Below are positions 1 through 11,124 of a stretch of 64,000 nt of DNA, one piece after another. Position 1 is the first letter of the stretch; each line of letters opens with the position of its first letter. The notes beneath the pieces are model-generated. The model did no database searches and was not told the origin of the DNA. It saw nothing but the letters and a program-made list of their open reading frames with translations. Source of the DNA: Poa pratensis (taxonomy: Eukaryota > Streptophyta > Magnoliopsida > Poales > Poaceae); the NCBI GenBank assembly GCA_947311845.1, contig CAMZMU010000059.1, positions 37,561,226-37,625,225 on the forward strand, given 5' to 3'. The position numbers and the translations under genes were made by a program.

Positions 1-3000
1 ATAAGTAATTACAAACCTCTACCAAGATATTTGTATAACATATAATCTAGAGATCTCTACCCATATATATCTAATCATGCAACTGACATAAATTAATCAA
101 GGAGACATATGATTTTCGTGTTTTTTATTTTCTCACATTTGACATAATTTGGTTTATATATTTTGAACACGCAATGTATTAATAACTAATGTAAGTTTAT
201 TATAATATATGGTGACCACAAATTGATAAAAAATAAGTTATAAAAAAGTATAAAAGTTTATTATAAATAATTATGAGTACTTTTACATGCCTCAGGGCCA
301 ATAATATGAATGGAGCGCCCCTGGTCCTACATTATGAATAAACAATTAGAATTTTTTTGTCATCATTCCAATCTTCTAAAAGATATGTTGAATCATTTCT
401 TTCAAAATTATCATTAACCATGGTGTCGTACTTGTGGAGCAACTACTCTTCATGAGCCATATTATAAATTGGAAACACAATAATCACTGGCGAAGGTGTT
501 ATTTTAGAATCTTTTTGACCCCGTAGTAGTTAGTGCACCCGTGTATTTAACAGAAGATAAACAAGGTTTAGGAAAAACATACTAGACATCGTAAAAATTA
601 TGAAATGTTACTTTTTTCCGATTTGGTTTACATCCACAGTCACCCAGCCCGCTTCCGTGAAAAAATCTTAAAACTGAAAATGAATTGGTCCGGGTTTGAA
701 TTTGTAATTCGAGGGAGCCATATTAATTGTGGTAAGTCCAAAATTCAGTCTTAGCCTCATACGGTATTCAGCTTTAGATTATGTGTACGACAACTTCTAA
801 CATAGTTGGTCTCAAAAGGCTCTTTCTCCAAATGCAGTACATACAAACGGTAGTAAATAATATTATTGTTAATTGCGCCTTCAACCCATCTACCCATCGA
901 CAATTAAGCCCACCGGAATATGTTGAATCTAAAATAGAATACATACACGCCGCTTGACCTTGTCACAAATGCGCATCTCCTTTTTTTTTACCCAATTTCA
1001 TACCTTTTGTATGAACCGGTGAATCGGCATATTGACATGGACTATAGTGTCTCGCTAGGGATATGTATTTAGTTTAAGACTCCCTTCATTACATCAAACA
1101 AAACATTGTACTACATAGTTTAAAATTATAGTGAATACACAAGCTACAAGTTTTTGTATCTATCTTTCCATACATTATTCAACTCTGATGAATAAATATT
1201 ATTCAAAACCCTTGAATAATTATATATGAGCATATGTTCTTTAGCAAAACATATATGTATACCTCCTTGGTTGAATCTAGTCTAGAAGAAATTAGTGATT
1301 TACTACTCAAATTGGGTATGCACAGAAGTTAGAACATTATGGAAGAGGCTTTTTAATATTTTATTTCCGCTTTTCATATTTCTTTTCAACTAATTTTATT
1401 TCATTCCCTTCTATGTGTACTTTTATTTTTTATTATAGTTTTAGTTTACCTCGACGTTATATTTATGTGAATCTTTTGTTTTTCTTTCTCGGTTACAATT
1501 TTTTCAATACAAATGTATACATTTTTCACAATGATGTACGTAGTAAGAATTTGTTCATATAGAACCAAAAAAATACACCATTGTCTTAGTCATGTTACAA
1601 AATTCTTCTCCACTTTAAACATACGTTCATAGAAATCTAAACAATAATTTATTTATCCAGTGCAAAAATCAGTAAAGTGGAACCTTGCGCGGATCTCAAT
1701 CGGTGATTGCAACAAAGACTGAGCATTGCAGGATTCTCATTCCAAGAAAAATTAACAAGATTGTAGAAAAGGTAAATTCAGATTTACATTTTGCATCAGC
1801 AAATTTCAAATAGAATCGAGAAAGTCCTTAGTGTTGCAAAAAAGAAAATATAAAGGACATATGTAGTGGAACTTGCCCAATATAGGTTTTCTAGAATAGG
1901 ACCACACTTTCAAACGATGATAGTTGTACCCCTGATTTTTGATACTAATCAAAGGATGACAGTTTTACACATGATATTTGATACTTATGTATAGCCCATC
2001 GCATAAATAGGTATGCATATGGTGAACTTCCGCATGAGTAACCCAATTACTCATGGGTCGGACATGGATACAATTTTGTGTCTAGAATTACTCATGGGTA
2101 ACTTTATTAATGTTTAAGCTATTTAATAGATAGGTTTTATTCTAAATGACATGTGGATGTAAGAATTTTTTTCTTTAAAACCTCCAGCCACTACATCGAA
2201 ATGATGCACAACCTTTTCAATTATATTATTTATCAAAGTCTTCCAAAGAAATATATCGATCACCCCGAAGCCACTTTTCTGGAGACCATCACATCCAAAA
2301 TTTTAGGGTGTGAGTAATTCTCAGTCGAATCAGAATTAAGTTAGTTCCCAGTCAGATGTTGTCATCAAATTTTAGTTGCAATCCATGTTGCAACTCATGC
2401 CCAAGACAAAGCACGAAGCAAATCCAACATTTTTTCACTATTTGCAACTGACAAATCTCGCTTGCAACCCAATTTGCAACTCATAGTTGCATGAATCACA
2501 TTGCAAATCCGATAATTTTAAGCACTAACCTAATTCTCTGTAGCAAAACCAATAATTTTAACCCTTAAATCTCAAATTGTAATAAATTGTGGTTGTTTGC
2601 GCTTATTTTCTATATATTGCGTGTTTTTGTACCCATGGGTATCTTCACGGTGTGAGCCACGGGCCTCCTCATGGGCATGGGTAGGCGTTTGATATTTCTC
2701 GACCCCTGTAGTAGCCGACCCATGTCCATCTTTAGTTCTTTACTTTCATCTCTTTTCTTTGATTTATCGTAGCTAGAATATTTTGGCCGGTAGTTTCGTC
2801 ACTCTTCCAAGTAGAGGTTGATATTGGTCATGAATCTAGTGCCTAATTTTTTTGGTAGCTAATAAAAAGCATTTAGTCTTTGGAAGGTTAGAAGTAGTTT
2901 GATTATTAAGGGTCAAGCCTGAGTAGATGTTAAGCATGTTTGGAGGCTTATTCTAAGTTCAGTGAAACTCTGGAGGCTGATATTTAAGGATCATATGATA

Positions 3001-3330
3001 GAAGCAACTGACAAATTCATGATCAAGCTTCCGCAGATGCTGCTGCAAAATTGCTGACAAATTGGCTTTGCTGCGAGTTCTCTGGACTAGAGATCCTTTG
3101 CTGTGGAATCATATTGTGGTCGTGGCACCCGATCTTCAGCTGGGTGGTCCTCTGGCATTCAGCGTTCAGCTGGAGGAGCTTCTGAAGATCTCCCTCCACT
3201 GAAAAACCCTGCCTAAGAAAATGATTTATATTGTTGTATCAGACCTGCCTCCAGGTTTCATTGCTGTAATGGAACCGGAGCATCAGAAGATTTTCATCCC
3301 TCTTCAATAATAATCTTTACAAATGCGTGG
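1..3330. other. AT-rich intergenic DNA, no gene recognised
   Basis: No supported coding region. The stretch is AT-rich with scattered repeated words: TGCAAC-type words cluster at about 2370-2515, and short palindromic ACCCATGGGT or ACTCATGGGT motifs recur at about 2035-2100 and 2625-2680, as in decayed transposons, but no termini or target duplications could be paired. The last 400 bases are more complex and end in a short A run at about 3342-3350, which could be the 3' tail of an old plus-strand retroposon; this is inference. Confidence 0.5.
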
Positions 3331-3570
3331 TTTTACTTACAAAAAAAAATCAAAACCACACATCTAGAAGGACACTTCCATGCACTGATGGTCTGATGCA
3401 CATGTACGTTCATATACCAGAGAGAAGTCTCAGAAAAAGAGAGAAAAAATCAGAGAGAAGGGGGGCACATAGGAGCGGTTCTGCTCTCTGGCCCGAACAA
3501 TGTTGGAAAGTGAAAAAGGAAGAGAGGGATCAAATTAAGGGAGCTGCTAATTTCACAAGAGACAGTGGCG

Positions 3571-4191
3571 CTACGAGGACCAGTTCCTGAGGAGGGACGG
3601 CTTCCCGAACATCTGGTCGAGCGCGAGCACGACGGCCATGGCCAGCGACACGTCCATCCTCGGCCGCACCACCATCCGGAACACGTCCGTGCCGACCGCC
3701 TCCTTGGGCCGCACCTCCGCCACGGCGCGCCGCTGCTCGTCGTACACGACGCAGCACCGGCGCGCGTACGACCCCTCCACCTCGTACCGGCCGCCGCCCA
3801 CGTCGCCGCCGCACGCCGCGACGTGCGCCATGGACTTGTTCCCGCCGCGCTTGACCGCGTAGAGCGGCGGCACGCGCTTCTCCTCGCCCGGGAAGACCAG
3901 CCACTGGTCGCCGCCGACGAGGGCGCCGATGGCCTTCTTCTTGCGGCGGACGGTGAGCACGGGGCGGCCCGCGGCGTCCATGAGGACGACCTCGGCGCGG
4001 GAGTCGGACGCGTAGCTGTCCACGCGGTACACCAGGTTGCCGCTGGCGTCGAACACCGTGAAGCCCCGGCAGTTGAACAGCAGCGACTTGCGCCACACCG
4101 TCAATGTCACCGGCTCCACGTCGCTGGCCGCCGCCGCCGCCGCCGGCAGCGCCAGGGACGGCACGGCCACGTTCGGGTGCACCTTCGCCAT
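3571..4191 (-). CDS. LURP-one-related (LOR/DUF567) protein
   Basis: Single-exon gene for a 206-residue protein, the usual length for plant LURP-one-related proteins. The start is the ATG at 4191 (MAKVHPNVAV); the frame stays open 34 codons upstream but that stretch looks like 5' UTR. The LOR domain (tubby-like beta barrel) covers about residues 25-195. Visible family features are LTVWRKSLLFNCRGFTVFD, the segment reading VYRVDSYA, VLMDAAGRPVLTVRRKK, and a C-terminal VRPRMDVSLAMAVVLALDQMFG helix, which in the tubby-like fold sits inside the barrel. LURP1 of Arabidopsis acts in basal defence against oomycetes; the molecular role of most paralogues is unknown. A TATA box lies about 155 bp upstream. 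The coding part is very GC-rich, as many grass single-exon genes are. No frameshift or internal stop, so it is probably functional. Confidence 0.9.
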   Translation of the reverse strand: MAKVHPNVAVPSLALPAAAAAASDVEPVTLTVWRKSLLFNCRGFTVFDASGNLVYRVDSYASDSRAEVVLMDAAGRPVLTVRRKKKAIGALVGGDQWLVFPGEEKRVPPLYAVKRGGNKSMAHVAACGGDVGGGRYEVEGSYARRCCVVYDEQRRAVAEVRPKEAVGTDVFRMVVRPRMDVSLAMAVVLALDQMFGKPSLLRNWSS

Positions 4192-4346
4192 GCCTAGAGT
4201 AGATTCAATGGTGGCCCTGGAAATATAGAAATCAGGGAGGAGGAGAAGAGGACGGCAAGTAGTTGGTATGCTGAGGGAGATCGATGAGATCAATCGAGCT
4301 TGGATGATTAAGTCACGGCTTGATCGAGAATGGTGGAGATGAGGAG

Positions 4347-4354
4347 TATATATA
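4347..4354 (-). promoter_or_regulatory. TATA box of the LURP-one-related gene
   Basis: TATATATA about 155 bp upstream of the minus-strand ATG at 4191, a normal plant spacing given a 5' UTR of roughly 120 bp. A CACGTG G-box core lies further upstream at 4438-4443, consistent with possible ABA or light responsiveness; that function is inferred from the motif only. Confidence 0.55.
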
Positions 4355-4760
4355 CAGCTGCCGTGGACAGGAATACCCCTGGGATTTTAGTAGGTTGGGT
4401 TGGCAGGGGGTGAGGCAGGGGTGTGGCTCATGGCTCTCACGTGTATGGGGGCAGAGGATGACATTAACAACTCCCTTGATAATGCCATTATTCCACTTAT
4501 TTTGGTGTAAGCAAAGATTAGTGACTCTGTTCCGACTTTTTGCAGTTCCAAATTAAAGAGCCACTTAGGTGTAAGCAAGTTTAGTTAGTGGCTTTTCACA
4601 TCCTCAAATGCGGTACGAGATTAGTGAATCACTTGTCACTATTCACTAGCTCCCGTGCCGAACTGTTTCACATAAGGTGCGATCTTTCGCTCGTTAGACT
4701 TAGTGAATGAACGGTTACACGAAAGAAGTAGGAAGTGGAGGAGAGGCCGGAGGAGCTTAC

Positions 4761-5152
4761 TGTTGGAAATAATCTAAACTTGCCAAATAATGAGAGGTAG
4801 GTTTGGGTTAGTTTCCTAGTATCATGCGTGAGTCTGATTCGTGATGTACTAGTATACTAGTATTTGGTATGTGAGAATAGTAGGAAATAAGTAGTACTAG
4901 TCCTTAGTCTGTTTCCTAGTACTAGCGAGTTAGTATTCCTAGTCTGTTTAGGACTTCGTGTCCTAGTGGGTTTGATATGTCCCGGCCGTTCGTTTATATA
5001 AACATGGACGTGTGCGTGAGTTTGTAACACCAAAGAGATATTGAGAAATAAGAAAAAAGAAGCAAGGCACGATATGTGCCTTTGGCGATAATTTTGTCCG
5101 CGTGTGCACGTGATATTGTGATGTGATTCGATTCTGTGGGCGAAACCCAACA
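4761..5152 (+). repeat. 5' LTR of the small LTR element
   Basis: Starts TGTTGGAAAT and ends CCCAACA. It matches 6180-6879 once the SINE is removed, differing at scattered positions (roughly 15-20 in 392 as read by eye). A TATATAAAC promoter-like motif lies near 4995-5003. Confidence 0.88.
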
Positions 5153-5154
5153 AT

Positions 5155-5166
5155 TGGTATCAGAGC
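5155..5166 (+). other. Primer-binding site (initiator-Met tRNA)
   Basis: TGGTATCAGAGC two bases after the 5' LTR end, the classic complement of the 3' end of plant initiator-Met tRNA. Confidence 0.9.
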
Positions 5167-6170
5167 GAGGTCGAAGATTTGAAGCCACGCTTGCCCCGGG
5201 GAGGCGACCCGTAATAGCGCCTCGGGGCGGGCGATCGTCGTTCAGCGGAGCGACACGGAGGAGACGGCGAGGTAGCCGTCGGCAAGGCAGCAGAGGTGGA
5301 TGATCGTTGGTGAGAGCGGTGGTGCCGAGGCGGGTATCGGTAAATCTCGTCAAGATCATCATCGGGGGGAGTATGGTTGAGGTTGTCAAGGTGTGCACAT
5401 GAGTTCTTGCAAGATGCGTCCAAGAGCTTATGGTTGTGAGTTTTTCTACGACAGTTGTGTTACGGGCAGAGAAAATTGTGTGGGAGAGCAAGCGGAAAAA
5501 GGAAAGTGTGTCCTTGCGTTCCGTTCGTGATTGATGTTCCAACGAGTTCGTATACGGAAGTTGTGTTGCCCGTATACGGTGAGATGTGTTGCCGCTGGAC
5601 CAGTGGAATTGCCCCGAGATCGTGCGTTCGATCTTGAGCAAAGGTAATAAATTTCGACGAGTTCATGTACGGAAAGATGTGTTGCGCGTACATGACGAGT
5701 TGTGTTGCAGCCAAACGTGAAGTGTTGTTCGGTAAGATGTGTCACCGACAACAAGGATAAAGTGTGAAGTTGTGTCCAAGTGCTGGTCTGTGGGATGTTC
5801 GTTGTAGTTGAAACGTGTCACGGTCGAGGGACTCCAGTGAGGTGTATCTCCAATGGGCGAAGACATGAGACGTCACGGTCGAGGTGCTTTAGTGAAGGTG
5901 TATATCCAAAGGGCGAAGACGTGGACGGAGAGAAGATGGCGGGTGGCTATCTGCGTGTCGCAACGAGAAGACGAATACCAACGTGAAGATGGATGCAGAC
6001 CGGTTAAGATGTGTTCCTGCATGAGGCTATGCATTTAGTCTGCATGTGGCACACTGAGATGCGGCAGCGTGGGCTGGTAATCTGGAGTACGCGTTGAGTT
6101 GAATCATCGAGTTGTGAAACTGCAGCGAGTAAAGATCACAAAAAGCACGAGGAGACGACAAGTATAGATT

Positions 6171-6179
6171 AGGGGAGAA
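6171..6179 (+). other. Polypurine tract of the small LTR element
   Basis: AGGGGAGAA directly before the 3' LTR start (TGTTGG at 6180), in the position expected for the plus-strand primer. Confidence 0.75.
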
Positions 6180-6879
6180 TGTTGGAAATAATCTAAACTT
6201 GCCAAATAATGAGAGGTAGGTTTGGGTTAGTTTTTTTTTGGCGAAACACAGTACAACGCAGACGCTCACAAACACGCATGTACACTCACCCTATGAACGC
6301 ACACACGCACACCCTACCCCTATGAGCACCTCCGAGAGACTGAGCCGGCGGATGGTCTTGAGATTGACGAAGTCACCACGGGCGCCTCGCTGTCGACGAG
6401 AATGTCGCCTCCCACTGAAGAATATTTTGTCTAAATGAGAAACACCAGCGTCAAATCTGGGGTTTAAACTCTGGTGGGCTGGGAGTACAACCACCCTCCT
6501 AACCATTTTGCCACAGGCAAGTTCTCGGTTTGGGTTAGTTTCCTAGTATCATGCGTGAGTCTGATTCGTGATGTACAAGTATACTAGTATTTGGTACATG
6601 AGAATAGTTGGAAATAAGTAGTACTAGTCCTTATTCTGTTTCCTAGTACTAGCGAGTTAGTATTCCTAGTCTGTTTAGGACTTCGTGTCCTGCTGGGTTT
6701 GATATGCCCCGGTCGTTCGTGTATATAAACATGAACGTGTGCGTGAGTTTGTAACACCAAAGAGATATTGAGAAATAAAGAAAAAAGAAGCAAGGCACGA
6801 TATGTGCCTTTGGCGATAATTTTGTCCGCATATGTACGTGATATTGTGATGTGATTCGATCCTGTGGGCAAAGCTAACA
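6180..6879 (+). repeat. 3' LTR of the small LTR element, SINE inserted
   Basis: Same LTR as 4761-5152, interrupted after its first 54 bases by a SINE that duplicated a 15-bp target (6219-6233 and 6527-6541). It is followed by the CTTAC target duplication. Confidence 0.88.
6234..6526 (-). mobile_element. tRNA-derived SINE with poly(A) tail
   Basis: Minus-strand SINE: the plus strand begins with a T run (the poly(A) tail) and ends with the tRNA-like head. It is flanked by a 15-bp target duplication starting GGTTTGGGTTAG. The body includes the segment around GACTTCGTCAATCTCAAGA and a GT-rich stretch before the tail, shared with the copies at 8911 and 16668. The poly III B-box region is degenerate. 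It resembles poly(A)-tailed grass SINEs of the OsSN kind rather than Au or p-SINE1; the family name is uncertain. Confidence 0.8.
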
Positions 6880-7641
6880 CTTACAATCGACCAGATGAAT
6901 ATTAACGATGCTTCTTAGGATTTGAGGGGGTGCCTTTGTAGACTACAGACAGTTGAATGGTGAGTTGACCTTCCTCGCGTGAGTAGTGAGCAGATCATTT
7001 AAGGCATGTTTAGACAATTCAACGTACATAAGAGCTCACCAACCCACCAACCTTTAGGTTTATCATCTAAGAGCACATTAAAATTTATAAATGCGAAAGA
7101 AAGGTATGTTGAGTTTTCCATTAAGCATGGACAAATGAGAGATAATTTTTTTTCAACATAATCCACATTGGATAAAACAAGGAAACAATACAAGAGAGCG
7201 AGGGAGAAGAAAAGGAAAAAACATGTAATCAAGAAATTAAGTTTTGTCCATGATTATGAAGTTTATACCCAACTTCCTCCTTCTTTGTATTGTGGTTTCA
7301 CCATCTTAATTTGGTGATATTGTTCTAACTCTAGCTTTTATTGCCCCAAATCTTCTTCTCGTTGTCCAAGATGAATAAGTTTCTATAAACCTAGAGGAAA
7401 ACTTGTGGTGCCTCACATTTGATAATAGTGAAAATGAAAAATGATTTGGTAGGATTTTGAGTATCGATTTTACTCTAACCTGTGGTGTTTTCATGTTAAA
7501 TATGGTGTCTCATGTGTTGATTTTGGTGTTGCAGTTTAGACCACATTGCTGCTCTAGTACCATATCAATGTTGCATTTCATGCTTTATATATGTTCATGC
7601 ATATGCATCCCTTTGTGATGGACATCTGTGTTTGATTAATA

Positions 7642-7695
7642 CTCCCATCGTTCCAAATTTTGTGGTGCATTTCGTTTCGTTAGGAATAGAGGGAG
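7642..7695. mobile_element. Short Stowaway-like MITE remnant
   Basis: 54 bp with CTCCC-type ends in inverted orientation and TA on both sides (7640-7641 and 7696-7697). Much shorter than a normal Stowaway, so probably an internally deleted copy. Confidence 0.45.
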
Positions 7696-7711
7696 TAGCG
7701 ACTAGGGTGAC

Positions 7712-7843
7712 GAGGGAAGGGGCCGCAAACCGTAAGGCTATATGGCAAAAGTAGGTGGTGATCGGTTGACGATGAAGGAGTAGAAAATAAAGTATGGGCG
7801 GTGAGGGAAGGGGCCGCAAACCGTAAGGCTATATGGCAAAAGT
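7712..7843. repeat. 41-bp direct repeat, 91 bp apart
   Basis: Two identical 41-bp copies beginning GAGGGAAGGGGCCGCAAACC and ending GGCAAAAGT, at 7712-7752 and 7803-7843. The spacer is unrelated, so this is a local duplication and not a simple tandem array. Confidence 0.85.
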
Positions 7844-8910
7844 TTTGGAGAACCTTTTCGAAGTCTGGTGTCGTCATCACTGTTGGTGATCTTACTGCTG
7901 CGAGACTCTGATTGCTTTGACGGGGGATTTGTTTTGTTTTTCCTCTTTCTTTTTTTCGGCTGTTTGCATCCGTGATGTCTTCTAGACATTATGTTGTTAC
8001 AGAGGCTGGGTGTATAATTTCAGTATTAATATAGTCCTTTTATCAAAATTATTTTTGGCAAATGACCACACGCTTTTGAACAACAGAACTAATTTAGCAT
8101 GCTCATGAAAATGGGGAAGAAATAGGAAAAAATGTCATGAATATATTTTCAAATGGATCTCCAACTTTGGACAAAGGACATACATGTAGGCTTCCGGTTG
8201 CTTAATTACTTACTCTCAGAGGAGCGCAAGCACTCTCAGTGGGAGCAGATCTGAGCTAACTAGGAGTGAACATGGGTTATTAGCTGGCTATTTCTTCCGC
8301 ACTATCTTTACGGTGGATCCCAGCGTCGAAAGTTGGTCGTCTGGATCTTCTGGCCAATCATCGTCGACACCGTTGGGCGTTTCTACAAAAGCTCTGTCGT
8401 CAGATCAATGTCGCTATCCGCAACAAGTGGTTAAATTTCTTATAGGCCGAAAACTTGCTTGAGCTAATGAGAGAATATCGAGAGGACAGAAGCATATTTT
8501 CTCCACCACCGGCTTTGTCCAAAAAGTTTGCTTTAATAACAAGCAAAGCTTTCTTGGATACGTGTTGGGCCATTACCTGGCCTGATTTGAAATGTAATAG
8601 TTACATAATTCATGGTATATCCTACTACCTCCTGTCCAATTTAATTGTCACGGACAGTGTACTGCGTTACCTTGCAAAAAAAAAGAAAAAAGAAAAAAAG
8701 ACAGTGTACTGCGCTAGTACAAAATACTACTCCAGCTCGCGACAGTTATTACGGAGCAGAGAGTACATTTTCTACAAAATGAATGTTTGTATCTGCTAAA
8801 ACACCGCTACACCGTTTCAATTTGGGAATACGTACGATTTCAGTGTACTTGACTGAATTTGATATGTGCTAACTCTAGGATACACTCGTGTAAAACGTGA
8901 CCGCGTGTGC

Positions 8911-9212
8911 TTTTTTTTCTTCTGAAACATAGTACAAACACAGACGCTCACCTATACATGCACATACTCACCACTATGAATGCACGCACACACACCCTAT
9001 CTCTATGAGGACCTCCGAGAGACTGAGCCATCAGGTCGAGTCTTGAGATTGACGAAGTCATCACAGACGCCTCGCTGTAGAGGGAACGTCGCCTTTCACT
9101 GACGAACATTCCGTCTAAATGAGAAACAGCAGTGTCAAATCTAGGGATTGAACTCTAATGTGTTAGGGTATAACCACCCTTTTAACTATCTTGCCAGAGG
9201 CAAATTCTCTTC
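8911..9212 (-). mobile_element. tRNA-derived SINE with poly(A) tail, second copy
   Basis: Same family and orientation as 6234-6526: T run at its left end, body with GACTTCGTCAATCTCAAGA on the minus strand, and a tRNA-like head whose B box (GTTCAATCCCT on the minus strand) lies at 9143-9153. No clear target duplication was found, so the right boundary is approximate. Confidence 0.75.
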
Positions 9213-9241
9213 CCTCTATAGCCTTTTCGCAACACGTATCG

Positions 9242-10012
9242 TTTTTTTTTTGAAAGGAGCTCGTGTACAAGATCAAGAACACAACGCACGAACACGCACG
9301 AACAGCAGGAAGATCCACCCCACGCACGGCAAACACAGAACCACCACGCACCCAAGCAAACGCCTCGACCAACCTTGTTGAAAAGCTGCAGGAACCATCT
9401 GCCGCAAGTAGCAGAATCTGAGCGTTGAAAGAACATCAGCACCGAGCCGCCGCCAGAGCGCCGTCGCCGTCTCACGCCGGAGACGAGAACGAAAGCGACA
9501 TCCGTCTTCCGCGAAGCCCACCGCGTCCACCGACGAAGGAGAAGAACTCGCCTGCAAACTCCTGCAGAATTTGACCAAAAGCCGCTCCACCCGCCGCGGC
9601 GGAGGAGGAAGGACCCCCCCAGCAAGGAGCCACCACCGCCGTCACGGACGGTGGCTCGGGAGGACGCGATCTGCAGCTCCGGAGAGCAGCAGGCGCGCAG
9701 AGGGCGACGGATCCGCCACGGGCCTCCACCGGAGAACCCACAACAGAGGAGGGGACCGCCGCCGCCAAAAGCCACTCCGGCCACGCCGCCACCTCCGCAG
9801 CGCCGCCGGCTAGCACCCCACACACACCTAGGCTATATACACACCGGAATCCGTCGATTCCCCGTCCTCCCGCCGCCGGAGCGGCCGCGGAGAGCGAGGA
9901 ATCGGCCGGATCGCCGGCGGAGAGCTTGGTCGCACGGGGGAGGCCCAAAAATCGCCCTCGTTTCACTGTAGACAGGGAAAGGAGGGGAGGGATCGAGCAA
10001 AAGGTCGCAGAT
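9242..10012 (-). mobile_element. GC-rich poly(A)-tailed retroposon without coding region
   Basis: The plus strand begins with a run of ten or so T, the tail of a minus-strand retroposed copy. Flanks are related 11-bp words, AACACGTATCG (9231-9241) and AACACGTAACG (10013-10023), each followed by T's, consistent with a target-primed duplication carrying one mismatch. The body is about 65% GC toward its 5' end, has overlapping open frames on both strands as GC-rich DNA does, and shows no reverse transcriptase. It may be an internally deleted LINE or an unclassified non-autonomous retroposon; I do not recognise the family. Confidence 0.6.
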
Positions 10013-10023
10013 AACACGTAACG

Positions 10024-10900
10024 TTTTTGTGGGGGTACACGTAAACTTGTCCATCACCCAGCTAACTTCAACGCAGAGGACAGTTTGTCTGACGGCGAAA
10101 CCCCAGCACAGTCCGCAACACTCCATAGATCACAGAAATGAAGAAGAAAAAACTCAACCACGATCGCGACGGGATGAACGCAGTCCGCGCATCACTGTCA
10201 GCCCGGCCGTGCTAATACAAAGCTTTCTGCAAAACTTCCCGGTGTCTAGTTCTGGCTTACAGTAGCTAGCATCGCCTTGGCATTCGAAGAATCTAGTATC
10301 AACGAAAGATCAAAATCCGTGACAGAACAGGTAGAGACCCCGCCGGTGGGGTCAGGGGCGCGACGCGTGGCGCGGAGGGGAGGCTCGGGTGGCCGCCGGG
10401 CGTCAGCGTGCGGTGGTGGTCGGCTGGGGATTACGGCCCCGGAATGCTTTTTGTTTTAGTGGCGGTGGCGGCAGAGGCATGAAAATGATCCTCTCCTTTC
10501 GGTCGTCGATCGATGCTAACGGGAGATCTTTATCTGTCTCCGCAGCGACTGCGTTTTATTTTGGGGCGCCAAGACTGCGATTGGGCGCTGGCAAACCATT
10601 ATTTTACATCGAGGTATATGTCGGATGGTTAATTAGGCTACGTGTCAGTGTTTGGGATTGTCCAGTCGTATCATTATCTTTGCAGCATTTCACATGAAAA
10701 TATCAGATGCTTAGGTGGCGTGGGGGTTCATCTTGCGCTGCATGACTGCATCTGCTTCCACCAGTTCTATAAAATGTGCAATCGAATTGCCTTATTTTAT
10801 TACGGTACTGATTGCACACAACCATAAAAAAATATAATCTAAACACGTCTTACTGAGAGAAAAGAAAACCACGATGAAATTACAATAAACACTAATGCAT
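10024..10900. other. Intergenic DNA; possible third diverged copy of the 17-21 kb duplication
   Basis: No gene supported. Bases about 10300-10690 resemble 18640-18960: both have a GGGCGTCAGC segment followed by a GGCTGG-GAT-ACGGC pattern, a GCGATTGG-type motif and an ATCTTTGCAG motif in the same order. Similarity is low and patchy. Confidence 0.35.
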
Positions 10901-11124
10901 TACTAAGAGCATCTCTACGAGATCCCTTATATCGCGGTACCACCATTTTTTTAAGGGAAACCTAAAACCTATTTTGTAGTACCGCGACTTATTAAAGTTT
11001 TATCATCACACAATACAACAATAATCGAAACTATAACAATTGTTCAAATCCAAACAATTAAACAAATAATGAATGGTCCGTAAGGTAAATAATGGTTCAA
11101 ATCACACATGAATGAAACCAAATT

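Larger units (their letters stand above)
4761..6879 (+). mobile_element. Small coding-free LTR retrotransposon
   Basis: Complete LTR element without a coding region. It begins TGTTGG and ends AACA, and is flanked by perfect 5-bp target duplications CTTAC (4756-4760 and 6880-6884). LTRs are 392 bp (4761-5152) and 392 bp net (6180-6879, enlarged by a SINE). The primer-binding site matches initiator-Met tRNA, and a purine tract abuts the 3' LTR. The 1027-bp interior has no gag or pol and contains internally repeated segments, for example two related units at about 5816-5870 and 5873-5925. It must have used the proteins of an autonomous partner, probably copia-like given the Met primer site (inference). 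It lies about 570 bp upstream of the LURP-like ATG. Confidence 0.88.
6885..8910. other. Intergenic DNA with small repeats, no gene
   Basis: No coding region supported. It holds a short Stowaway-like element (7642-7695) and a 41-bp direct repeat (7712-7752 and 7803-7843). A lone Stowaway-like end occurs near 8628-8640. Apart from these I see nothing that can be named. Confidence 0.5.

Noticed and set aside
3565..4197. Long plus-strand frame over the LURP-like gene
   Set aside because: It is the shadow of the GC-rich minus-strand gene; its translation is Arg/His/Pro-rich and shows no domain.
9182..10017. Several overlapping frames of 80-210 codons
   Set aside because: GC-rich retroposon DNA gives open frames on both strands; none matches a family, and the unit is bounded by a T run and duplicated flanks.
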